Source: Sphingomonas sp. | GTDB taxonomy: Bacteria; Pseudomonadota; Alphaproteobacteria; Sphingomonadales; Sphingomonadaceae | Direction of reading: 5' to 3' | DNA: 64,000 nucleotides | NCBI GenBank assembly: GCA_017418975.1 | Contig: JAFOMG010000012.1 | Location: 62,001 to 126,000 of the forward strand | Shown: in pieces, positions 17,068-25,230 of the stretch | Layout: each line of letters begins with the position of its first letter | How positions within the stretch are numbered: the first letter of the stretch is position 1 | Program-made: the position numbers and the translations under genes | Notes under the pieces: model-generated | Told to the model about the DNA's origin: nothing | The model's database searches: none | What the model saw: only the letters and a program-made list of their open reading frames with translations

Positions 17068-20000
17068 ATGGGGATTATGCGGGGGCGTGCTGCCCTGTTG
17101 GGGGCTACCGCTTGTATCTTTGTAGTCACGGCACCGACGGCTTCGGCGCAGAAGCGCAGCTTCGACGTATCGGCCCAGGCGGCGGAAACCGGCATCGTCG
17201 CGCTGGGCCATCAGGCCGACATCCAGATCATCGCCGCCCGTAAATATACCAGCGGGAAGCGCACCGGCTCGGTGCATGGCGAGATGACGATCGACCAGGC
17301 GCTCGGCGCGCTGCTCCAGGGCACGGGGCTGGTCGCGCGCCAGACGGGTGCCAAGACCTATGTCGTGCTGCCGGCCGCCGGCGCGGTCACGCCCACCAGC
17401 ACCCCGCCCGCCCCCGTCCGGCCCGCCCAGGTCTCCGGCACCAGCGAGGCGCCGGGCGTGATCCAGGACGAAGGCCCGGCGGAAATCATCGTCACCGCGC
17501 AGAAGCGCGAGGAATCGATCCGCAACGTGCCGATCGCGGTCTCCGCCTTCTCGGCCCAGGCGCTGGACGACAAGAAGATCGAAGGCGGCTCCGAGCTGCT
17601 GCGCGCGGTGCCGAACGTCACCTTCTCGAAAAGCAACTTCAGCATGTACAATTTCTCGATCCGCGGGATCGGGACCAAGGCGGTTTCGGCATCGAGCGAT
17701 CCGGCCGTCGCGGTGAGCTTCAACAACACGCCGCTGGTGCGCAACCGGCTGTTCGAATCCGAATTCTTCGATCTCGCCCGCGTCGAGGTGCTGCGCGGGC
17801 CCCAGGGCACGCTCTATGGCCGCAACGCGACCGCCGGCGTGGTCAATGTGATCCCCGCGATGCCCGACAATGACCCCGCCGCCGAGCTCAAGCTCGAGGG
17901 CGGGAACTATGGCACGATGCGGGCGTCGGGCATGGTCAACATGCCGCTCGGCGAAACGCTGGGCATCCGCGTGGCCGGCGCCTGGACCAGCCGGGAAGGC
18001 TTCGACTACAACACATTCACCAACCGCCACGTCAACGGCCGCAACCTGTGGTCGACGCGCGCGATCGTTCAGTGGAAGCCGAGCGACGATTTCCGCGCCA
18101 GCCTGATCTGGCAGCATTTCAACGAGGACGACGACCGCGCGCGCACCGGCAAGCAGCTGTGCACCCGCGATCCGGGCCCGGCCAAGGTCGGCGCCGTCAC
18201 CGTGTCCAGCCCGCAACTGCGCGGCAAGCTCAGCCAGGGATGCCTGCCGGGCTCGATCTACGACGATGCCGCCTATGGCGTGCCCAATGCGTACAGCCTC
18301 GTCTATCTCGAGGTGCCGGCCATGATCAGCTATGGCCAGCAGCGCAATCCCGCGCGCCCCGACGGGCGCGGCGGCCCCATCGTCAACGCGCTGCTGCCCA
18401 TCGATCCCTATGGCGGCGTGACTCAGTCGCGCAACCTGCGCGAGATCTCGACAAGCTATGATCCGGTCTTCCGCGCAAGGAACGACGTGATCCAGCTCAA
18501 CCTGGAGTTCCAGCCGTCGGACGGGCTGCAGCTGATATCGCAGACCGCCTATTCCCGCGACCGGTTCTACTCGTCCCAGGACTATAACCGGTTCGTCAGC
18601 AACCCGATATTCAGCGATTCCTCCCAAGTGCTCCTCGACACGCTGGGGAGGTCGATCGACACCTCCAACCTGCCCACGCCCGGCGGCATCTATTGCGATC
18701 CCCAGCTGGGCTGCTCGAACCGGATGATCTCGGCCGACATCAGCAAGTCGCGCAACAGCCAATGGTCGCAGGAATTTCGCCTGCAATCGAGCTTCAGCGG
18801 CCCGCTGAACTTCAATGTCGGCGTCAATTACCTGAATTTCCAATCCAAGGACGATTATTACGTCTTCAACAACATGTTCACCTTCATCGCCGACTGGTGG
18901 TACAGCATCGGCGGCACCCCGCGCGCCCGCACGCTGCTCCCCTGCGGGCTCGGCTATGAAGGGCGGGAATGCCCCTATGTCGATCGCAACCCGATCGGCA
19001 GCCTGAACAACCAGGGCCATAATTATTTCCTCAGCCAGAACGGCGTGCGGATCAAGAGCTGGGCCGGCTTTGGCGAGCTATACTGGAAGTTCGCCCCCAG
19101 CCTGAAGCTGACCATGGGCCTGCGATATACGCGGGACGAGAAGATCTCGACCCAGATTCCCAGCCAGCTGCTGCTGGGCGGCGGCATCGACAATCCGTTC
19201 GGCCCGGCGCTGATCGGAGACATCACCGGCGGGCGCGTGAACAGCGGCTATCCGGCGCTGCCCGATATCCGGCAGAAATGGGGCGAGTTCACCGGCCGGG
19301 CCGTGCTCGACTGGAAGCCGGACCTTGGCTTCACCGACGATACGCTGGTCTATCTGTCGGCATCGCGCGGCTACAAGGGCGGCGGCACCAATCCGCCCCG
19401 CGTCGATTTCAACCCGGCGATCGTGCAGTATCAGTTCCTGCCGCAGACCTTCAAGCCGGAGTTCGTCAACGCCTTCGAGATCGGCACGAAGAACAGCTTC
19501 GACAATCGCCGGCTGACTTTCAATGCCACCGGCTTCTTCTACGACTACAAGAACTACCAGATCTCGCAGATCGTCGATCGCATCGCCTATAACGAGAATT
19601 TCGGCGCCACGAGCATGGGCCTGGAGTTCGAGGCGGCCTGGCGCCCGTCGCGCGCCTTTCGCGTCGACGGCAATTTCGGCCTGCTCAAGACGCGGCTGAA
19701 GCGGGGTTCGGAATCGATCGACGTGATGAACCGGACGCAAGGCAATCCGGACTGGATGGTGCTGCGCCCGTGGATTCAGGTTCCGTCAAACTGCATCGCG
19801 CCCACGGTCTTCGTGGAACGGGCGCTGACGCTCGGCAACACCGGCGCTCTCGCCTCGCTCTGCCCGGGCGCGACCCGGGTCGGCACCTATAACCCGGCGG
19901 TCGCCAGCAAGTTTCCCTATTACAGCGTGCTGGGGTTCACCTATGACGCATTCGCGCCGTACAATCCCAACACGGTCGGCCTGAACATCAATCAGGGCGG

Positions 20001-20406
20001 CAGCGGCGCGCCCAATGGCGGGCGCGGCTTCGCGGCCGATCTGACCGGCAACGAGCTCCCGAATTCGCCGCGTTGGACCGCGAATATCGGGGCACAATAT
20101 ACTTTCTTCCTGGGCGGCGGCGATTGGGAACTCACGTTCCGTGGCGACTATTATCGCCAGGCAAAAAGCTATGCCCGCATTTACAACACCGAATATGACC
20201 GGCTTCGCGCCTGGGATAACGTCAATATTGCCGTGACGCTTACCCGGCCTGAGTCGGATTTGACTTTCCAGCTCTACGTGAAGAACTTGCTCAACAAATC
20301 ACCTATCACCGATTTCTTTACAAACTCGGATGACACCGGCTTGACGACAAATGTCTTCACGCTGGATCCGCGTCTTATCGGATTCAACATCAGCAAAAGA
20401 TTCTGA
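17068..20406 (+). CDS. TonB-dependent receptor with STN signalling domain (FecA-like)
   Basis: A 1112-residue outer-membrane receptor. The signal peptide ends at TASAQ (about residue 28). The STN domain (about 32-90, FDVSAQAAETGIVALGHQAD) contacts FecR in the periplasm. A Pro/Thr-rich linker leads to the TonB-box region (EIIVTAQKREES) and the plug (FSIRGIGTKAV, LRGPQGTLYGRNATAGVVNV), then the barrel to GFNISKRF. AGGGAGAGG before the ATG at 17068 fixes the start. It is the output gene of the sigma/FecR pair immediately upstream. The IEGGSELLRAVPNV plug type occurs in receptors for siderophores, sugars and aromatic molecules, so the ligand is open. Codon use becomes A+T-richer over the last 150 codons. 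Confidence 0.92.
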   Translation: MGIMRGRAALLGATACIFVVTAPTASAQKRSFDVSAQAAETGIVALGHQADIQIIAARKYTSGKRTGSVHGEMTIDQALGALLQGTGLVARQTGAKTYVVLPAAGAVTPTSTPPAPVRPAQVSGTSEAPGVIQDEGPAEIIVTAQKREESIRNVPIAVSAFSAQALDDKKIEGGSELLRAVPNVTFSKSNFSMYNFSIRGIGTKAVSASSDPAVAVSFNNTPLVRNRLFESEFFDLARVEVLRGPQGTLYGRNATAGVVNVIPAMPDNDPAAELKLEGGNYGTMRASGMVNMPLGETLGIRVAGAWTSREGFDYNTFTNRHVNGRNLWSTRAIVQWKPSDDFRASLIWQHFNEDDDRARTGKQLCTRDPGPAKVGAVTVSSPQLRGKLSQGCLPGSIYDDAAYGVPNAYSLVYLEVPAMISYGQQRNPARPDGRGGPIVNALLPIDPYGGVTQSRNLREISTSYDPVFRARNDVIQLNLEFQPSDGLQLISQTAYSRDRFYSSQDYNRFVSNPIFSDSSQVLLDTLGRSIDTSNLPTPGGIYCDPQLGCSNRMISADISKSRNSQWSQEFRLQSSFSGPLNFNVGVNYLNFQSKDDYYVFNNMFTFIADWWYSIGGTPRARTLLPCGLGYEGRECPYVDRNPIGSLNNQGHNYFLSQNGVRIKSWAGFGELYWKFAPSLKLTMGLRYTRDEKISTQIPSQLLLGGGIDNPFGPALIGDITGGRVNSGYPALPDIRQKWGEFTGRAVLDWKPDLGFTDDTLVYLSASRGYKGGGTNPPRVDFNPAIVQYQFLPQTFKPEFVNAFEIGTKNSFDNRRLTFNATGFFYDYKNYQISQIVDRIAYNENFGATSMGLEFEAAWRPSRAFRVDGNFGLLKTRLKRGSESIDVMNRTQGNPDWMVLRPWIQVPSNCIAPTVFVERALTLGNTGALASLCPGATRVGTYNPAVASKFPYYSVLGFTYDAFAPYNPNTVGLNINQGGSGAPNGGRGFAADLTGNELPNSPRWTANIGAQYTFFLGGGDWELTFRGDYYRQAKSYARIYNTEYDRLRAWDNVNIAVTLTRPESDLTFQLYVKNLLNKSPITDFFTNSDDTGLTTNVFTLDPRLIGFNISKRF

Positions 20407-20517
20407 TTTTTAAATAAAAAGTAACATTGATTCATGTTGATTCATAAAAATACATAATGTATGTATGATTCGCGCAATAATAAATGCGCATAAGTTCACA
20501 AAAAGAGGAGATGGATC
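20407..20517. promoter_or_regulatory. A+T-rich intergenic segment with palindrome and direct repeat
   Basis: A 111-bp segment far richer in A+T than its surroundings. TGATTCAT occurs twice about 11 bp apart (around 20428 and 20438). ATACAT-A-ATGTAT forms a perfect 13-bp palindrome at 20450-20462. Together these look like promoter and operator of the small secreted protein gene at 20518, whose ribosome-binding site AGAGGAG lies at about 20504-20510. Confidence 0.4.
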
Positions 20518-20974
20518 ATGAAGGCAATTGCAAAATTTGTCGCCCTCGCGCTTGCCACTTTTGGCGCGCAGATGATCTCTACGTCTGCCATGGCGCAGGT
20601 TACTCCGCCGCCCAGCAAGACCTAATTCGGGAATTGTCGATGTCGAGAAGGGTCTGGCGTTCAAGTGCCGCCTGAACATGGTCGTGGACGCCAGCACGAG
20701 CACGGTCACCGTCTCGCTGACCCCGCCGTCGCCGCCGACGCCCTCGGCCTGCTCGCTGCTGAGCTTCGTGGGCAACCCCTATAGCTACACCTTCAACCCC
20801 GCCAACGGCGATTTCAAGGTGCTGGGCGTGTTCGTCAACACGATCACCGCGGGCGATTGCTCGGGCGACATCACGGCGACCTGGGACGACGTCGCTCAGG
20901 AATTCCTGGTCGACACCTTCCTGCCGGCCGCGACCGCGGGCCCGAACTGCACCGTCGCGGGTATCGCTTCCTAA
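20518..20974 (+). pseudogene. Small secreted PraB-like protein, split by a +1 frameshift
   Basis: An ATG at 20518 with a strong AGAGGAG site encodes a signal peptide (MKAIAKFVALALATFGAQ... AMAQ) and then stops at TAA 20623-20625 after 34 residues. One base along, the frame is open from 20621 as PNSGIVDVEKGLAFKCRLN and continues to 20974 with VNTITAGDCSGDITATWDD. Joined, they give one plausible exported protein of about 150 residues with no internal gap. The pattern (signal peptide, NSG..V.KG, NTITxGDCxG, final Cys) resembles small secreted proteins annotated PraB-like in sphingomonads. Either a one-base insertion near 20615-20623 broke the gene, or the base is an assembly error. The 98-codon frame from 20678 alone lacks a signal peptide and start signal. 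Confidence 0.55.
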
Positions 20975-21021
20975 CCCGAAGGAACTTCGACGTTCCGCAT
21001 CAGACGTCGAGGAGCCAACTG

Positions 21022-21056
21022 GCGGGCGCACGAATCGTGCGCCCGCTTCCTTTTCC
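21022..21056 (+). terminator. Intrinsic terminator
   Basis: GCGGGCGCAC, loop GAATC, GTGCGCCCGC: a perfect 10-bp G+C-rich stem followed by TTCCTTTTCC. It lies 48 bases after the end of the small secreted protein and insulates it from the receptor-like gene downstream. Confidence 0.75.
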
Positions 21057-21178
21057 GAAAATCCCGCCGCCGTGGCGGCACTGAGCCCCGGGATATGGCC
21101 TTTCGAAGCGATGACACTTGAAAGACGCGGAATGCCATGCGGTAAGGGTAGGCATTGGGTAAGGGCACCGGATCTCCG

Positions 21179-23725
21179 ATGACTGCGGCTCGCTTCGCGC
21201 TGTTGCTTTCCGCCGCCCTGCCCCTGTCGCCCTGCCCCGCGGCCCGGGCCCAGGGCATCGGCGCGGCAACCGGAACGACGGCGGAAGGACAGGATTCCGC
21301 ACCCGCGGCCAAGGCCCAGGCGAGCAACGAGATCGTCGTCACCGCCAAGCGCTATGGCGAAGCCAGGGTCGCCGCCGAAACCGAGTTCAACGAGGACGAG
21401 ATCGCCAGCCAGGGCGCCGACAGCATCGGCATGCTGCTCGATCGCCTCGCGCCCTTCATCGACCCCTCGGGGGAACAGCCCGTCATCCTCATCAACGGGC
21501 GCCCGGCCGAGGGCGACCGCTCGATCCTGTCCTATCCCGCCGAGGCGCTCAACCGCCTCGAGATCCTGAAACCCGAAGCCTCCGCGCAATATGGCTATCC
21601 GCCGGGCCGGCGGGTCGTGAACCTGGCGTTGAAGAAGCAGTTCGCCAGCCTCACCGCCGATACGGCCTTCTCGGCGGCGACGCGCGGCGGGCAATATGCC
21701 GGCGAACTGTCCGCCGGAAGAGTGGCGATCAACGGCCCGGTCCGCTGGAACGCGCAGGCGCGCGTCGCGCTCGACGGCGCGCTGCTGAAGAGCGCCCGCA
21801 ACATCCCGCCCGGCGAGGGCGCGTTCGACGGCATCGGCTTCGTCACCGGCCCGGGCGGCCTGGAGATCGGCCCCGCGCTCAGCCTGTTGGCGGGACGGCC
21901 CGTTACCATCGCCGCGCTCCCGGGCGGGACATTGTCCCAGCCGCCTGCCCTGGCGGATTTCGCCGCGACCGCGGGCACCACCCATCCCGTCGATCCCAAC
22001 GACTTCGAGACGCTGCAGCCGTCGCGGCGCACCCTGGCCTTCGCCGCGGGCATGACCCGGCCGGTCGGCGACTTCTCCGTATCGCTGAGCGTCAATGCCA
22101 ACAGCACCACCACCGAGGGGCTGCGCGGGCTCCCGATGCTTTCCGCCGTCCTTCCCGCCACCAGCCCCTGGTCGCCCTTTTCCCGCGATATCATCCTGAC
22201 CCGTCCCTTCGCGGGCGCGCGGCCGCTGCGCAGCGACACCAGCGCGAGCGCGCTGGGCGTGACGCTGGCGGCGTCGGGCAGGGTCGGCGGCTGGGAAACC
22301 ACCTTGTCCGCCGCCTATTCCCGTACCGCGAGCAACAGCCTGCTCGAGCGCGGAGCCGATGCGGCGAAAGTGCAAGCGCTGATCGATGCCGGCGATCCGG
22401 CGTTCAATCCCCTTGGTCCGCTGAGCGGCGATCTCCTGCTGGCCAGCCGCAACCGCACGCGCGGAGAGAATCTGGAGGCCCGGGCCACCGCCGGCAAGGC
22501 GATCCTGAACCTGCCGGCCGGGCCGTTGACCCTGAACTTCGCGGCCACGGCCAGCCGCGCCGTCACCACCAGCACGGGAAGCGGAGACCTTGCCCAATCC
22601 GCCGCGACGCGCGCATTGGCGAGCGGGGCGATCGGGATCGGCGTGCCCCTGTCGCGAAAGGGGCACGGGCCGCTCGGCGACCTTTCGATCGACCTGAACG
22701 CGGGCGGCCAGGTGCAATCGGGCAGCGGGCTGCAGAACCGGTTCAGCGGCGGCGTTACCTGGTCCCCCGTTCCCATTCTTCAGTTCCGCGGGTCGCTGGA
22801 ACATAGCGAAACCGCGCCTTCCTTCGATCAGCTCGACGGCGCGATCATCTCCAGCGTCAATCGGGTCTTCGATTATGCCCGGCAGGAAACCGTCGACGCC
22901 ATCTGGATCACCGGCGGCAATCCCCGCCTCGGCCGCGGAAGCCAGGAAAGCCGCTCGCTGGCGATGCAGCTGCGCCCCTTTGGCGATCAGAGGCTGACGC
23001 TGAACCTGGGCTATCGGGAACAGGTCACAACGGGCGGCGTCGTCCCCTTTCCCGAATTGACCCCCGCCATCGAAGCGGCATTTCCGGAACGCGTGACGCG
23101 CGACCCGGCGGGGCGGCTGATCGCGGTCGATGCGCGCCCCATCAATCTCGAACGGAGCACCGATGCGGACCTGAGATCCGGGATCGCCCTGCGCCTGCCG
23201 GCGCCGCGCCGGCCCGGTGCCGGCACGCCATCGCCGAAGCTGCGCGGCGATCCGCTGCAGTTCAGCGCATCGATCAATCATCGCTGGCGGCTCCGGAACG
23301 AAGTGCTGACGCGGTCCGGCATTCCGGCGATCGATCAGCTCGGCGATGAGGGCAGCCAATCCCGCCACTCGCTGTCGCTCCAGCTCACGGCGGGCAAACG
23401 GGGCATCGGTGCCAGCCTCAACGGGACCTGGAGCAGCCCGACCCATTTGCGGAACCGTGGCGTGCCGGGGGGAACGGGCGCCCTGGATATCAAGCCGGCG
23501 ACCGTCTTCAACCTGTCGTTCTTCGCCGAGCCGGAGCATCTCTGGCGGCAACCCGATCGGCCCCGCTGGATGAAGAATGTGCGGCTCTCGGTCGATATCC
23601 GCAATCTCTTCAGGGGCTATCGCCAGGTCACCCGCCCCGACGGCACCGTGCCGCCCAATTATAGCCGCGATGAAGTCGATCCATTGGGTCGCACGATACG
23701 CCTGACCCTTCGCAAGCGCTTCTAG
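21179..23725 (+). CDS. Atypical TonB-dependent receptor-like outer-membrane protein
   Basis: An 848-residue protein with a signal peptide (cleavage near ARAQ) and an N-terminal stretch EIVVTAKRYGEA that looks like a TonB-box/plug start. The plug (about 50-150) is shortened: the usual conserved loops are replaced by QPVILINGRPAEGDR and LNRLEILKPEASAQYGYP, and the region then turns directly into strands. The rest (about 160-848) is barrel-like and ends in a C-terminal Phe (RLTLRKRF) as outer-membrane proteins do. An in-frame TTG lies 24 bases upstream, but the ATG at 21179 starts directly at the signal peptide. No partner enzyme is adjacent, so the substrate is unknown. It stands alone between a terminator and a REP-like element. 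Confidence 0.72.
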   Translation: MTAARFALLLSAALPLSPCPAARAQGIGAATGTTAEGQDSAPAAKAQASNEIVVTAKRYGEARVAAETEFNEDEIASQGADSIGMLLDRLAPFIDPSGEQPVILINGRPAEGDRSILSYPAEALNRLEILKPEASAQYGYPPGRRVVNLALKKQFASLTADTAFSAATRGGQYAGELSAGRVAINGPVRWNAQARVALDGALLKSARNIPPGEGAFDGIGFVTGPGGLEIGPALSLLAGRPVTIAALPGGTLSQPPALADFAATAGTTHPVDPNDFETLQPSRRTLAFAAGMTRPVGDFSVSLSVNANSTTTEGLRGLPMLSAVLPATSPWSPFSRDIILTRPFAGARPLRSDTSASALGVTLAASGRVGGWETTLSAAYSRTASNSLLERGADAAKVQALIDAGDPAFNPLGPLSGDLLLASRNRTRGENLEARATAGKAILNLPAGPLTLNFAATASRAVTTSTGSGDLAQSAATRALASGAIGIGVPLSRKGHGPLGDLSIDLNAGGQVQSGSGLQNRFSGGVTWSPVPILQFRGSLEHSETAPSFDQLDGAIISSVNRVFDYARQETVDAIWITGGNPRLGRGSQESRSLAMQLRPFGDQRLTLNLGYREQVTTGGVVPFPELTPAIEAAFPERVTRDPAGRLIAVDARPINLERSTDADLRSGIALRLPAPRRPGAGTPSPKLRGDPLQFSASINHRWRLRNEVLTRSGIPAIDQLGDEGSQSRHSLSLQLTAGKRGIGASLNGTWSSPTHLRNRGVPGGTGALDIKPATVFNLSFFAEPEHLWRQPDRPRWMKNVRLSVDIRNLFRGYRQVTRPDGTVPPNYSRDEVDPLGRTIRLTLRKRF

Positions 23726-23738
23726 ATTGCGAATTCAC

Positions 23739-23766
23739 ATGAGTCCCCAGCCTGGGATCAAGGCCC
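23739..23766 (+). repeat. ATGAGTCCYCARCCTRGG repeat, copy 1
   Basis: ATGAGTCCCCAGCCTGGG followed by a short GG..CCC tail. A close copy lies at 37982-38008 in the same orientation. Both sit in gaps that also hold a REP-like palindrome, here downstream of it by about 65 bp. Probably a non-coding genomic repeat. Confidence 0.5.
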
Positions 23767-23830
23767 AATCAAGACCTTGATTTATTTCGCCATTCCTGTG
23801 CCCTCTCTCGTCGTTCCTGCCTACTCCCAC

Positions 23831-23878
23831 GCCATCCCCGCCACTCCCTTCGTCATCCCGGCGACGGCGGGGATGACG
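23831..23878. repeat. REP-like extragenic palindrome, copy 1
   Basis: The arms CGTCATCCC (23851-23859) and GGGATGACG (23870-23878) form a hairpin. A second 5' half-arm, GCCATCCCCGCC, lies 20 bp before it. The same arrangement of an extra half-arm, a CACTCCCTT-like spacer and the palindrome recurs at 37919-37970. It sits between convergent genes, the usual place for REP elements, and may also stop transcription. A weaker AATCAAG/CTTGATT inverted repeat lies upstream at 23768-23783. Confidence 0.65.
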
Positions 23879-23916
23879 GGGTTTGCCGATTGAAGCTCAG
23901 CCCTGGCGCCGAGACA

Positions 23917-25230
23917 TCACCGCCTGGCCGAGCGTTCGGCGCCCAGGCGCGTCATCAGGATCGCCGCGCGCTTGGCCTGGCGCCGGATGCTCGCGAGATC
24001 GACGGTCTCGCCCGGCGCATGATCGCCGGTACTGTAGGTGCCGAGGCCGGCCAGGCTGTCGACGTCATGGGCGACGAACGAGATGTCCCCGGCGCCGCGC
24101 TTGAGCGGGTCGAGCGGCGCCATCTCGGCCAGGCCGAGGTCCCGGTTGACGCCGTTGAGCGCCGCCAGCAGCGCCTTGTTGCCCGCGGTCGGCGCCATTG
24201 CCGGATAGCCTTCGCCGAATTCGATCCTGGCATCGGTGCCCGGCGCATGCGCCGCCACGATCGCCTCCATCCTCGCCCGGACCCGCGCGGTCTGCTCGAC
24301 GCTCAGCGTACGGAAATCGCCGGTCGCCACGGCGGTGGCGGCGATGATGTTGGTCTTGCCGCTGGCCTTGGCGTTGCCGCTCTCGTCGATCGCGGCGCTG
24401 GCGCCGCCGGCGATCACCCCGGCGTTGAAGGTGAGGTTGGGCTCGGGCAGCTCCTTGCGGAAGGCCGCGAGGATGCGGGCCAGCTCGTTGACCGCGCCGT
24501 CGCCGAAGTCCGGGCCGAAGATCAGCGAGCTATGGCCGGTCCTGCCGGTCGCGGTGATCCGCCAGTCGGTGACCGAGCGGCGCGCGATCGAGCCCATGTC
24601 CTTGCCGCCGTCGATCACCAGCCCTTCGAAATCGAGCGCGACATCGGCGCGCTTGCCCGCGGCGATCAGATCGGCGCGCGCGATGCTGTGCGGGCTGCCG
24701 GCATCCTCCTCGTCGCCGGTGAGCACGATCTCGATATTCGCGTCCCTGAGCGTGCCCGCCGCCTGCATCGCCCGCAGCGCCGCGATCATCACGACCATGC
24801 CGCCCTTGTCGTCCCCCGCGCCCGGGCCCTCGGCCTTGTCGCCGGCGCGGACGAACTTCTGAAAGGGCGAGCCCGGCTCGAACACCGTGTCGAGATGGCC
24901 GATCAGCAGGATGCGCTTGCCGCCCGGCTTGCCGCGATGGACCGCGATCAGATGGCCGGCGCGCTGGACGGCGTCCATCGGCTTCCAGCTGACGGCGAAG
25001 CCGAGCGGCTCGAGCTCGGCGCGCATCATCTCGCCGACCTTCGCCACCCCTTGCAGGTTCAGCGTGCCGCTGTTCTGGTCGACCAGCCGGGCGAGCAGCG
25101 CCACCGATCGCTCGAACTCGGCATCGACCGTGCGCTCGATCGCCTTTTCGGGCTTCGACAGCCCCTGCGCGGCGGCGGGCGCCCCCGCGAGCAGCGCGGC
25201 GGCAAGCAGCGTCGTCCCGGCCCAGCGCAT
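23917..25230 (-). CDS. Exported M20-family metallopeptidase, glutamate carboxypeptidase-like
   Basis: A 437-residue M20 zinc peptidase with a signal peptide (MRWAGTTLLAAALLAGAPAAAQ). Metal-site motifs in order: GHLDTVFEPGS (first His/Asp), GAGDDKGG (bridging Asp), TGDEEDAGS (catalytic Glu pair), VALDFEG and a late His in STGDHAPGE. The dimerisation domain lies between. The pattern is that of carboxypeptidase G2/glutamate carboxypeptidases, which remove C-terminal glutamate from folates or peptides. The ATG at 25230 overlaps the receptor stop as TGATG, so it is translated right after the receptor and probably acts on what that receptor imports. Another peptide or N-acyl-amino-acid specificity is possible. 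Confidence 0.85.
   Translation of the reverse strand: MRWAGTTLLAAALLAGAPAAAQGLSKPEKAIERTVDAEFERSVALLARLVDQNSGTLNLQGVAKVGEMMRAELEPLGFAVSWKPMDAVQRAGHLIAVHRGKPGGKRILLIGHLDTVFEPGSPFQKFVRAGDKAEGPGAGDDKGGMVVMIAALRAMQAAGTLRDANIEIVLTGDEEDAGSPHSIARADLIAAGKRADVALDFEGLVIDGGKDMGSIARRSVTDWRITATGRTGHSSLIFGPDFGDGAVNELARILAAFRKELPEPNLTFNAGVIAGGASAAIDESGNAKASGKTNIIAATAVATGDFRTLSVEQTARVRARMEAIVAAHAPGTDARIEFGEGYPAMAPTAGNKALLAALNGVNRDLGLAEMAPLDPLKRGAGDISFVAHDVDSLAGLGTYSTGDHAPGETVDLASIRRQAKRAAILMTRLGAERSARR

Noticed and set aside
23768..23783. AATCAAG-AC-CTTGATT as an intrinsic terminator
   Set aside because: Short A+T-rich stem with a tiny loop and only a broken T run; noted under the nearby REP element instead.
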